From RYN-431 sp036388295 (GTDB taxonomy: Bacteria > Planctomycetota > Phycisphaerae > Tepidisphaerales > Tepidisphaeraceae), in the NCBI GenBank assembly GCA_036388295.1, contig DASVSC010000251.1, positions 1-21,908 of the forward strand: 21,908 bases of DNA, written 5' to 3'. Under the pieces are notes generated by a model. That model searched no databases. It had not been told where the DNA came from and saw only the letters and a program-made list of their open reading frames with translations. This document shows positions 6,755-13,971 of the stretch, one piece after another (position 1 is the first letter of the stretch; every line of letters begins with the position of its first letter). The translations under genes were made by a program, and so were the position numbers.

Positions 6755-8911
6755 TTACGGCACTTCGATGCGAACGGATTGGCCTTCGCTGGTGTCGAGC
6801 AGGTCGTAGTAATAGATGTCGAGGCGTGGGATGTCGCCGCTGCCGTCATCGATGTAGTTGGGGCCGACGCCCCCGCCGCGGAGGCGGTCGGCGCCCGCGT
6901 CGCCGAACAGGGTGTCGCGGCCGTCGTTGCCGAACACGGTATCGATGCCGCGTCCGCCGTGGAGTACGTCGTCGCCGAGGCCGCCTGAGAGGGTATCACT
7001 GCCGTTGCCGCCGTCCAGACGGTCGGTGCCGTCGCCGCCGTCGAGGCTGTCGTCGCCTTGGCGGCCGTCGATGTAGTCGCCGCCGTCGCCGCCGGTGATC
7101 GTGTCGTTGTCTTCTCCGCCGATCAGGGCATCGGCGCGACTGCCGCCGATGATGGTGTCGGACCCTTCTTCGCCGTAGACGAGATTGCGGCCGGGCCCGC
7201 TGAGCAGGCGGTCGTCGCCGCCGCCGCCGTAGACGGTGTCGTTGCTGGCCCCGCCGTAGACGTAGTCATTGCCGTCGCGGCCATTGATGGAGTTACCGAT
7301 GGGTTCGCTGGTGACGATGTTGGTTTCGGGGTCAGTCGTGTCGAGGGTGCCGCCCTCGCCGCCGTCGATTTGGTCGTCGGCGCTGCCGCCGTAGACGGTA
7401 TCGCCGCCGGCGCGGGCGTAGATGATTGAGGGGAGCGTAACGCCGCTGCTGAGGCGGAGGAAGTCATTGCCCGGCGTGCCGCGCACGTAGATGGACGTGT
7501 AGTTGGCGAGGTTGAAGGTGCTTTGCACGCCGTTGGTGAAGACCAGGATTTGGTTGTTGCCCTGCTGGACTTCGAGGACGACGCCGGGCGTCTGGGCGGT
7601 CAGGTCGATGAGCAGCGCGCCGCCGGGGACGGCCGCTTCGCCGCCGCCGCCGCCGCCGTCGCTGAGGTAGGTCTGCATCAGCGCTTCGCCGGCCGGGGTG
7701 GCGTAGGCGATGTGAATCAGGCCGGGGATGCGGTAGGCCATGCCGAAGCGGTTGTCGGCGCTAAGGCGTACGCCGGTGATGACGGTTTCCGGGGCAAACG
7801 CACCGCCATTGATGTTGAAGACGCGGAAGGCGGCCTGATTGTAATTGGTGCCGGCGGCGGCCTGGGCCCAGCCGACGGCGAAATTGCCGGCGTTGTCGAT
7901 CTGCACCTGCGGGGCCGTCTGGGCCTGCGTGGCGACGGTGGAGGCATTGAGCTGTCGGCCAAGCCGGCCGGTGGGGGCATAGGACTGGACGACCACGCGG
8001 CGGGCCGTGCCGTTGCCGGTGGCGTAGGCGACGACGAACCGGCCGCTGTTGGCCAGGCCGATCGCGGGTTCGCTGAAAATCGCGCCGCTGATCGGAATCG
8101 GCGTGCCGCCGGCCTGGCCGTTGGGGTTGTAAAGCCGCGCGTAGGTGCCTGCCCCGCGGCCGCCGGGCTGGCTGTAGGTTATGGCGGATGCGCCGCTGGC
8201 GTTGGCGCTCACGTCCGGTTCCACGCCCGCGGCGGCAATGATGAACTCGCCGCCGTCGGCAGTGCCGTCCGATTGGAAACGGCGGCCGACCACGCCCGCG
8301 CCGTTAATGCTCGACTGCCAGACGACCGTAAAGTTACCCGACCCGTCCATCGCCACGCGGCAATCGGTCTGGTTGCCGTTCACCGTCGTGTTGACGCGGA
8401 ACGGCGCGCCGACGATCGCCCCGTTGGCGTACAGGGCGGCGTAAATGTCACTGTCGGTGCCGCCCGTCGGATTGCCGGGGGTCGGCGCCGTCACGGTGGT
8501 GACCTGGAACACGACCACGAACAAGTCCGCCGGCACGTTGGCGGCGACGTCGGTGTTGGAAATTGTGCTGCCGGGCGGCTTGGTGACCGCCAGCGGCGTG
8601 CCGGGGTTGGCGCTGTTCGGGCCGGCGACGGGGACGACCGTCAGTTCGTTGGTATCGCTTAAGACTGTGGCATAGCGGATGTTATCGGTCGCGTCCGGCG
8701 CGGCCGCCGCGCTCTCGACGGCCGCGGCGTTCGTCGCCAGCAGGACGCCGGGCGCGCCGACGGGGTTGAAGGCCATCATGCGCCGCGATTCGATCGGCTC
8801 CATCATCACGGCGCGACCCTTGGCCGTGCCCTTCGTCGTGCCCATGGCGCTGCCGCCGTACATCCCGATCTGCGTACCGTTCATCGTGCCCTTTTCGTCC
8901 GCCCGTGCCAT
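6755..8911 (-). CDS. RTX (hemolysin-type calcium-binding repeat) protein with EPIESRRMM N-terminal motif
   Basis: The 718-residue protein has three parts. Residues 1-50 lack an ordinary signal peptide but contain EPIESRRMMA (about 38-47), resembling the LEPR-XLL type motif found at the N-terminus of many large planctomycete surface/secreted proteins. Residues about 60-490 contain repeats of the form GNFTVVWQSSINGAGVVGRRF and RFVVAYATGNGTARRVVVQSY, likely beta-rich modules. Residues about 496-690 are tandem glycine/aspartate nonapeptides (GGxGxDxLx type), which fold into a Ca2+-binding parallel beta-roll. No catalytic domain was seen; an exported adhesin or matrix role is inferred. The start at 8911 is supported by AGAGGG seven bases upstream. 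It is a single-gene unit facing the hairpin at 6690-6721. Confidence 0.88.
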   Translation of the reverse strand: MARADEKGTMNGTQIGMYGGSAMGTTKGTAKGRAVMMEPIESRRMMAFNPVGAPGVLLATNAAAVESAAAAPDATDNIRYATVLSDTNELTVVPVAGPNSANPGTPLAVTKPPGSTISNTDVAANVPADLFVVVFQVTTVTAPTPGNPTGGTDSDIYAALYANGAIVGAPFRVNTTVNGNQTDCRVAMDGSGNFTVVWQSSINGAGVVGRRFQSDGTADGGEFIIAAAGVEPDVSANASGASAITYSQPGGRGAGTYARLYNPNGQAGGTPIPISGAIFSEPAIGLANSGRFVVAYATGNGTARRVVVQSYAPTGRLGRQLNASTVATQAQTAPQVQIDNAGNFAVGWAQAAAGTNYNQAAFRVFNINGGAFAPETVITGVRLSADNRFGMAYRIPGLIHIAYATPAGEALMQTYLSDGGGGGGEAAVPGGALLIDLTAQTPGVVLEVQQGNNQILVFTNGVQSTFNLANYTSIYVRGTPGNDFLRLSSGVTLPSIIYARAGGDTVYGGSADDQIDGGEGGTLDTTDPETNIVTSEPIGNSINGRDGNDYVYGGASNDTVYGGGGDDRLLSGPGRNLVYGEEGSDTIIGGSRADALIGGEDNDTITGGDGGDYIDGRQGDDSLDGGDGTDRLDGGNGSDTLSGGLGDDVLHGGRGIDTVFGNDGRDTLFGDAGADRLRGGGVGPNYIDDGSGDIPRLDIYYYDLLDTSEGQSVRIEVP

Positions 8912-9079
8912 CGTGGAACCCTCTTTCGCCCTGAACTGCTGAAACGACCCTGCGGTTATACCAAGAGACGCCGCCGATTGGCTACGGATTGCGTCTGGGG
9001 TGACGGAAATGAACGACCGCCAGCGGCACGGCCCGCTTCAGTGAGCGTGTCTTGGTTCGGAAACGGCATTCGGACGCGT

Positions 9080-11779
9080 CTACTCCCGGTCGAGCGTTCC
9101 TGCGGTCACGCCGAGCTGACTGACCACGCGCAGCGAGCGCAGGCTCTGCTTCGGGTCCAGCCGGCCGGCGAGGACGTCGCGGTATTGACGGATCAGCGGG
9201 CCGACTTCGTCCGGCTTTTGCCGCAGCAGTTCGACGCGGAAATGGCGCACGCCCAGTTCCAGCATCCGCGGCACGAACCCCGCCGCCGACTGGGCGGCGG
9301 CGTTGTACAGCGTATTGCGACAGCCGGCGTCGGGGATCAGCGGGTGCGACTGGCCGGTGCGGTCTTTGAGGTCGACCGCGTGCGTCTCACACGGGCGGCC
9401 GCAGGTGCGGTAGTCGGTGCCGTCGCTGAGCGTGTGGCTGAACACGCAGTGCTCCATGTGAAACATCGGCATGTGCTGGTGGATCACGCATTCGAACAAC
9501 GCAGGGTCGGACCGGCCCATCATTGCCGCCATCTGCCGCCAGTTCAGGTCGTAGCTGGGGACCAAGCGTTGCAGGCCGGCTTCGCGGAAGACGTCGGCGG
9601 TCCATTCGTTGGCGACGTTCAGCGCGTAGTCGCCGTAGAGCGGCAGGCCGGGGGCGAACTCGGTGAAGTATTCGATCGCGGCCAGATTGCGGACCAGAAC
9701 CGCGTCGGCCCCGCAATCGAGCAACTGCTTCAGCCAGCCGTCTTCGCCGGGTTTGACGATTCGCATGGTGGCCAAAGCGATCGGCACGTTCGCCGCCCGG
9801 CACAAGTCGACCGCCTGCTTGTAGCGACGGACGTCTTCGAAGTCGCAGTAAACGGTGGCCGGCGGTGCATCAAGGGCGAGGACGGCCGACACCTGGTCGA
9901 GCGTGCGGGCCATCACGTGCAGGACGGGCGCGACAGAACGAACGGCCTCTGGCTCCCTCTCCCCTTGCGGGAGAGGGTTGGGGTGAGGGGTATTCGCCGT
10001 AATCGGCGAAATCGAACTCGGCAAAGGTAAGGCCGTAGGGCGGGCACTGCCCGCCATGTCGCCCGCCGTGTCGCTCATCATCTCTGTCGCGATCGCGGCG
10101 GGCAGTGCCCGCCCTACGGCTGCGGCGGATTCTGCCGCGTACGGCAGAACCCCTCCCCCTACTCCCTCCCGCAAGGGGAGGGGGAGTACCGCGTGCGCGC
10201 GTTTGCGTCGCTCGATCATCGCCTCCACGCCCCGCCGCCGCACGTCGGCCAGCATGCCTTTGGGCGTGATCGGGCCGCCGCTGATTTCGCAGGCGAAGCC
10301 GCCGAGCGAAAACGGCGTGGTCGCCAGCATCGACAGTTGGTCTTTCAGCAGCCGCTCGGTGGCCGGGTATTGATCGGCCGGCTTCAGCGGTTCTGCGCTG
10401 TCGACGGTGACGGTGTGCGTGCCGTCGGTCAGCGTCAGGCGCAGCGGATCGGCGGTGCAGGCGACGACGTGCATGTCGATCGGCACGCGGTGCACGACGC
10501 GGTCTTTCGCGTAGCTCTGCTGCAGGCGTTTGGTCACTTCCGGGTCGTCGGTTTTCCAGACGATCGCGCCGGGCCGGACGCCGTCGGGCCGGGCGTCATT
10601 TCGGCCGAGTTCGATTTGGATTTGATGCGGCGAGTCGGCGAGTCGGCGAGTCGTGGGCAGTGGCTTCACCGCATACACCCGGCCGCCGGCTTCGTTCGAT
10701 TCGGGGCGGCCTTCGTCGAAGACGATGCCGTCGCCGGGCTTCAGGTCGGCATTGCCGCTGACTTCGATAACGAAGCCGCGAGGGACCATCCGTACGACGG
10801 TGCCGACGCGCCGCCCGCGCGATTTAGGGAACCGGCCGGGCACGAGCGTTTGGTGGTTCACGCCGCCGAGAAAGCCGGTGCCCAGGCCGCGGGAGAAGAC
10901 CTGTTCCAGGTCGCCCTGCTGTTGCGGCGTGATGACGAACGGCCGGGCCGCGACGGCGGCGTCGATGGCGGCGCGGTACGTGGAGGCGGTGGCGGCGACG
11001 TACGGCCCGCCTTTGAGCCGGCCTTCGATTTTGAAGCTGGCGACGCCGAGCTTCGTCATGCGGTCGACGAGTTCGTACGCCGCCAGATCTTTGGGGCTGA
11101 CGAGATAGCGCACGTCGCCGAGGTCGCGCGGCTGGCCGTCCACGATCAATTCGTACGGCAAGCGGCAGGCCTGCGCGCACTGCCCGCGGTTGGCGCTTCG
11201 GCCGCCGAAGCTTTCGCTCGTCAGGCACTGGCCGCTGTAGGCGACGCAGAGCGCGCCGTGGACGAAGACTTCCAGTTCCGTGTCAGTTTTGGCGGCGACT
11301 TTTTCGATATCGTCGACCGACAATTCGCGCGCCAGCACCACACGGCTGACGCCGAGGCGGCGGACGAAGGCGATACCGCGCGGCTCGGTGAGGGTCATCT
11401 GCGTACTGCCATGAACGGGCAACGTCGGCGCGATTCGTTTGATCATCCGGGCTACGCCAAGATCCTGCACGATCACCGCGTCCACGCCGGCCGCGGCGAT
11501 GGCCTTCACGTAATCGACGGCCGCGGGCAGTTCGTTGGAAAAGATCAGCGTGTTGAACGTCACAAACCCGCGCACGTTGTGGCGGTGCAGGTAGTCCATC
11601 ACGCCCGGCAGCGTCTCGAGCGTGAAGTTCTCCGCGCGATGCCGGGCGTTAAACTGGTCGAGGCCGAAGTAAACGGCGTCCGCCCCGTTGGCCACAGCGG
11701 CGCGCATGGCTTCCATATCGCCGGCGGGGGCGAGCAGTTCGGGGGCGGAGGTTGGAACCACGGAGGGCACGGAGAACAC
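9080..11779 (-). CDS. U32 family peptidase/hydroxylase-like protein, two modules, carrying an in-frame palindromic insertion
   Basis: The 899-residue frame begins with the U32 opening PELLAPAGDMEAMRAAVANG and has the family signature EVFVHGALCVAYSGQCLTS (about 170-188), followed by CAQAC. A second module in the C-terminal third ends with MEHCVFSHTLSDGTDYRTCGRPCE, whose cysteines with the first set could bind an Fe-S cluster. Characterised relatives (RlhA, TrhP, UbiU/V) hydroxylate RNA or quinones, so proteolysis is not assumed. Residues about 529-610 (nt 9951-10195) are repeat-derived (LPLPLREGVGG, later HPNPLPQGERE). The proposed GTG start at 11779 lies inside the left arm of the GxxExxY element, so the first ~10 residues (MFSVPSVVPT) are repeat-encoded; no Shine-Dalgarno sequence was seen and the native start may have been lost. 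It is the last gene of the leftward hicBA block. Confidence 0.85.
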   Translation of the reverse strand: MFSVPSVVPTSAPELLAPAGDMEAMRAAVANGADAVYFGLDQFNARHRAENFTLETLPGVMDYLHRHNVRGFVTFNTLIFSNELPAAVDYVKAIAAAGVDAVIVQDLGVARMIKRIAPTLPVHGSTQMTLTEPRGIAFVRRLGVSRVVLARELSVDDIEKVAAKTDTELEVFVHGALCVAYSGQCLTSESFGGRSANRGQCAQACRLPYELIVDGQPRDLGDVRYLVSPKDLAAYELVDRMTKLGVASFKIEGRLKGGPYVAATASTYRAAIDAAVAARPFVITPQQQGDLEQVFSRGLGTGFLGGVNHQTLVPGRFPKSRGRRVGTVVRMVPRGFVIEVSGNADLKPGDGIVFDEGRPESNEAGGRVYAVKPLPTTRRLADSPHQIQIELGRNDARPDGVRPGAIVWKTDDPEVTKRLQQSYAKDRVVHRVPIDMHVVACTADPLRLTLTDGTHTVTVDSAEPLKPADQYPATERLLKDQLSMLATTPFSLGGFACEISGGPITPKGMLADVRRRGVEAMIERRKRAHAVLPLPLREGVGGGVLPYAAESAAAVGRALPAAIATEMMSDTAGDMAGSARPTALPLPSSISPITANTPHPNPLPQGEREPEAVRSVAPVLHVMARTLDQVSAVLALDAPPATVYCDFEDVRRYKQAVDLCRAANVPIALATMRIVKPGEDGWLKQLLDCGADAVLVRNLAAIEYFTEFAPGLPLYGDYALNVANEWTADVFREAGLQRLVPSYDLNWRQMAAMMGRSDPALFECVIHQHMPMFHMEHCVFSHTLSDGTDYRTCGRPCETHAVDLKDRTGQSHPLIPDAGCRNTLYNAAAQSAAGFVPRMLELGVRHFRVELLRQKPDEVGPLIRQYRDVLAGRLDPKQSLRSLRVVSQLGVTAGTLDRE
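9951..10195. repeat. Composite palindromic insertion inside the U32 coding region
   Basis: From left to right: hairpin CCCTCTCCC-CTTGC-GGGAGAGGG (9955-9977) followed by TTGGGGTGAGGGG; hairpin TTCGCCG-TAAT-CGGCGAA (9993-10010); a perfect 24-bp inverted repeat of the TAGGGCGGGCACTGCCCGCC family (10032-10055 / 10097-10120); hairpin TTCTGCCG-CGTA-CGGCAGAA (10130-10149); and a final CCCTCCC-GCAAG-style GC-skewed hairpin (about 10151-10185). The whole is roughly symmetric and contains no stop codon in the U32 frame. No target-site duplication was evident by eye. Confidence 0.8.
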
Positions 11780-12202
11780 GGAGTTAGAGTCAAAGGACGA
11801 TGCGTTCGAAGCCGTTCATCAGGCGTTTGACGTTGAAGTTTACCAGAAAGCCGACGCGCAAACTGCTTAACTTTAGGTAGGTAAGAACTTGGGCGGTGTG
11901 AATGGTGGTCGGGGTGACGCAGGCTTTGAGTTCGATCTGGATTTTCTCTTCGATGATCAGGTCCGCGCGGAAGCCGCAGTCGAGCCGGATGCCTTTGTAG
12001 AGCACAGGGATCGCAACCTGCCGCCGGGCCCTGATGCGGAGTGTCGACAGTTCGTGGAACAAACAGGTTTCATAAACTGACTCCAGCAAACCGGGCCCAA
12101 GCTCCCGATGCACGTCAATCATCGCGCCGATTACCCGCTCGCTGAGCGCTTCTTCCAAAATCATCTTTTCTTCTCCGTGTACTCGGTGCCCTCCGTGGTT
12201 CC
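11754..12202. mobile_element. Putative non-autonomous element: GxxExxY gene between 30-bp inverted repeats
   Basis: The left arm 11754-11783 (begins GGAACCACGGAGGGCACGGA) and the right arm 12173-12202 are inverted copies matching at 28 of 30 positions. Between them lies one complete ORF, the GxxExxY gene, and almost nothing else: its stop is 6 bp from the left arm, and its start is 8 bp from the right arm. The arms belong to the same family as the short element 4035-4114. No transposase was seen and no target duplication could be established by eye, so mobility is inference. Confidence 0.7.
11790..12164 (-). CDS. GxxExxY protein (PD-(D/E)XK nuclease-like fold)
   Basis: The 124-residue protein has the name-giving motif GLLESVY (G25, E28, Y31) after ELGPG, then GFRADLIIEEKIQIELKA, which supplies the D68...E78-x-K80 signature of PD-(D/E)XK nuclease-superfamily proteins, and HTAQVLTYLKL (Q92), a motif-IV-like helix. 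The biochemical function of GxxExxY proteins is not established as far as I know. The start ATG at 12164 is preceded by GGAG eight bases upstream, and that GGAG belongs to the inverted-repeat arm. The start overlaps the stop of the upstream membrane-protein frame (ATGA), suggesting translational coupling. The gene fills the space between two inverted repeat arms, so it appears to be cargo or driver of that element. Confidence 0.88.
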   Translation of the reverse strand: MILEEALSERVIGAMIDVHRELGPGLLESVYETCLFHELSTLRIRARRQVAIPVLYKGIRLDCGFRADLIIEEKIQIELKACVTPTTIHTAQVLTYLKLSSLRVGFLVNFNVKRLMNGFERIVL

Positions 12203-12556
12203 ACTTCTTCCTGTAACGATGAACGCTATGACGAACGCCACGCACAGCCCCGCGTCGATCAGCCCCACCGCCAGCACGGCGGCGTCCACTCGGCCCTGCA
12301 GGAACAGGATCACTGCCGGGATGGCGAAGCCGGCCTTCTCGACCCACGTCACCGGCATCAGCGGCCGGTAGCGCAGCGGATCGCCGCCAATCAGCCAGAA
12401 GGCCCCTTGCCAAGCCAGGACCACACCGAGAAAGCCGTAATACTGCTCCGGATGGGAAACGGGCGGGTTGAGCCGGCTCTCGAGAAAATAGGCCGGCAGC
12501 GTGACGATCAGGCCGTAAATGGCGGCGATACGGTAAGTGCGGCGGGCGAAGGTCAT
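12161..12556 (-). CDS. Small integral membrane protein with repeat-derived C-terminal tail
   Basis: The 131-residue product has about four hydrophobic segments (RIAAIYGLIVTLPAYFL; YGFLGVVLAWQGAFWLI; AGFAIPAVILFLQG; AAVLAVGLIDAGLCVAFVIAF), with no enzyme motif recognised. It resembles small uncharacterised bacterial membrane proteins. The last residues GTTEGTEYTEKKR are encoded by the right arm of the GxxExxY element, so the original C-terminus was replaced or extended when the element arrived. The start is taken at ATG 12556 (MTFARRTYR), 10 bp after the hicA stop; an ATG at 12592 would overlap hicA and lacks support. Its stop overlaps the GxxExxY start by four bases. Confidence 0.7.
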   Translation of the reverse strand: MTFARRTYRIAAIYGLIVTLPAYFLESRLNPPVSHPEQYYGFLGVVLAWQGAFWLIGGDPLRYRPLMPVTWVEKAGFAIPAVILFLQGRVDAAVLAVGLIDAGLCVAFVIAFIVTGRSGTTEGTEYTEKKR

Positions 12557-12566
12557 GGCAGCGGCA

Positions 12567-12788
12567 TCAGAGCAGAGCGGCAAAATTTTCATTGCTCAAG
12601 CCGGCAAGTCTTATCAGCTTGCGCAAGGTTCCGCGATCGAGTTCTTTGTGATCGGGAATAGATAGGTTTACAGGAACATCGGGCTTGGACAGCACGATAT
12701 GGCTGCCGCGCTGTCGCATAACTTGCCAGCCGTCGCGTTCGAAGGCGCGAACGGCTTCGCGACCGCTGATGACTGGCAGGGAGGGCAT
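12567..12788 (-). CDS. hicA: HicA-family toxin (mRNA interferase)
   Basis: This 73-residue protein has the compact dsRBD-like HicA fold pattern: SGREAVRAFERDGWQVMRQRGSHIVLSK, with the conserved catalytic-type histidine H30 in GSH, then IPDHKELDRGTLRKLIRLAGLS, the family's closing helix. HicA toxins cleave mRNA and are neutralised by HicB. The ATG follows the hicB stop codon directly, so the two form one operon in the order antitoxin-toxin. All key residues are present, so the toxin could be active. Confidence 0.92.
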   Translation of the reverse strand: MPSLPVISGREAVRAFERDGWQVMRQRGSHIVLSKPDVPVNLSIPDHKELDRGTLRKLIRLAGLSNENFAALL

Positions 12789-12992
12789 CTAAACCGTGAC
12801 CACTTCGACGTCTGCGCCAGCAATGCTTGTGACTTTGTCCTGTTCGACTTCCAGCCAGAGCTCGATCGCTTCGCGAATATTTTCCAACGCTTCTGCCCGC
12901 GTACGTCCCTGCGAGATGCACCCCGCCAAAGCCGGTACCTCGGCCACAAATCCGAAGTCTTCGCCGGGTTCCAGAACCACCTTCAATAACAT
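12789..12992 (-). CDS. hicB: HicB-family antitoxin
   Basis: The 67-residue protein matches short HicB/UPF0150 antitoxins: a partial RNase H-like fold with DFGFVAEVPALAGCISQGRTRAEALENIREAIELWLEV, including the P-L-x-G-C-x-x-x-G signature. It lacks an additional C-terminal DNA-binding domain, so operon autoregulation by this protein alone is doubtful. The start at 12992 has AGGAG six bases upstream. It is directly followed by hicA on the same strand and lies 57 bp downstream of thiG. Confidence 0.9.
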   Translation of the reverse strand: MLLKVVLEPGEDFGFVAEVPALAGCISQGRTRAEALENIREAIELWLEVEQDKVTSIAGADVEVVTV

Positions 12993-13049
12993 TTCAAACT
13001 CCTGTCAGACGATCATGATATCCGGCGAGACGTCGCCGTGCGTGCAGCC

Positions 13050-13868
13050 TTACTCCCCCGGGATGTAACTAATCACGCCTTCGAATGGGCTACTGGCGGT
13101 CGCGTATCGCTTCTTCGGAATCCGGCCGGCCTGGTAGCTGAGGCGGCCGGCTTCTAAAGCGTGCCGCATGGCGATGGCCATCTTCACGGGGTCTTTTGCG
13201 TGGGCGATGCCGGTGTTGAGCAGGACGCCGTCGGCGCCCAGTTCCATGGCGATGGCGGTGTCGCTGGCGGTGCCGACGCCGGCGTCGACGATCACGGGGT
13301 ACGTCGGGTCGCCCTCTTTGAGCAGCTCCAGGCAGAGGCTGATATTGAGCGGGTTGAGGATGCCTTGCCCGCTGCCGATCGGGCTGCCGGCGGGCATCAC
13401 GCTGGCCGCGCCGGCTTCCTTGATCCGGACCGCCGAGCGCGGGTCGTCGCTGGTGTAGGCCAGCACGGTGAAGCCTTCTTTGACGAGTTCTTTGGTCGCT
13501 TCGATGGTGCCGACAGGGTCGGGCAGCAGGGTTTTCTTGTCGCCGAGCACTTCGAGTTTGACCCAACCGGCACCAGCGTTGTTCTGCTTTTCCAACAGGT
13601 CACGGCCGAGCAGCGCGACGCGGATCGCATCGTCGGCGGTGAAGCAGCCGGCGGTGTTCGGGAGGATCGTGTACTTAGACAAATCAAGGAAGTCGAACAA
13701 CGACTTGCCCTCTTTGTCGATCAGCCGTTCCCGCCGCACGGCAACGGTGACGACGTCACAGCCGCTGGCGTCAAGGGCCTGGCGCATCACGTCATAGTTG
13801 GCGTACTTGCCGGTGCCGACGAACAGGCGGTTGGCGGGCTCAAAACGGCCGATGCGGAAGACGTCCAT
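13050..13868 (-). CDS. thiG: Thiazole synthase ThiG
   Basis: ThiG forms the thiazole phosphate ring of thiamine from deoxyxylulose phosphate, dehydroglycine/iminoglycine and sulfur carried by ThiS thiocarboxylate. The TIM-barrel protein shows RLFVGTGKYANYDVM, the substrate-binding lysine in WVKLEVLGD (residue 104 from this start), LPDPVGTIEATKELVKEGF, the phosphate-binding GSPIGSGQGILNP and DAGVGTASDTAIAMELGADGVLLNT. Length (272 aa) is normal. ATG 13868 gives the usual distance to the RLFVGTGKY motif; ATG 13889 would add seven residues. Neither has a clear Shine-Dalgarno sequence. thiS lies 2.6 kb upstream on the same strand, separated by two unrelated genes. A palindromic repeat sits just upstream. 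Confidence 0.96.
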   Translation of the reverse strand: MDVFRIGRFEPANRLFVGTGKYANYDVMRQALDASGCDVVTVAVRRERLIDKEGKSLFDFLDLSKYTILPNTAGCFTADDAIRVALLGRDLLEKQNNAGAGWVKLEVLGDKKTLLPDPVGTIEATKELVKEGFTVLAYTSDDPRSAVRIKEAGAASVMPAGSPIGSGQGILNPLNISLCLELLKEGDPTYPVIVDAGVGTASDTAIAMELGADGVLLNTGIAHAKDPVKMAIAMRHALEAGRLSYQAGRIPKKRYATASSPFEGVISYIPGE

Positions 13869-13924
13869 AGGACGGAAATTGTACCGCATAAGATAGCACG
13901 GTGCAGGCCTGTACCGCGCCCCGT

Positions 13925-13964
13925 CCCGGGTCCCTCTCCCGGCACGCCGGGAGAGGGACCCGGG
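13925..13964. repeat. Long perfect hairpin, CCCTCTCCCGG family
   Basis: Arms 13925-13943 and 13946-13964 are perfectly complementary over 19 bp (CCCGGGTCCCTCTCCCGGC and its complement) around a two-base centre. It lies between the stop of the exported hypothetical gene and the thiG start. It could terminate transcription, but its core matches hairpins at 5592-5618 and 9955-9977. Confidence 0.8.
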
Positions 13965-13971
13965 GTTCGAT

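Noticed and set aside
7523..8662. Long + strand frames opposite the RTX gene
   Set aside because: The glycine/aspartate repeat codons leave the opposite frames free of stops. No ribosome-binding site or family similarity was seen.
10193..11830. Long open frame on the + strand opposite the U32 gene (545 codons)
   Set aside because: It is rich in Arg/Ala/Gly/His with no domain pattern and lies opposite a strongly conserved family; it is a high-GC antisense shadow.
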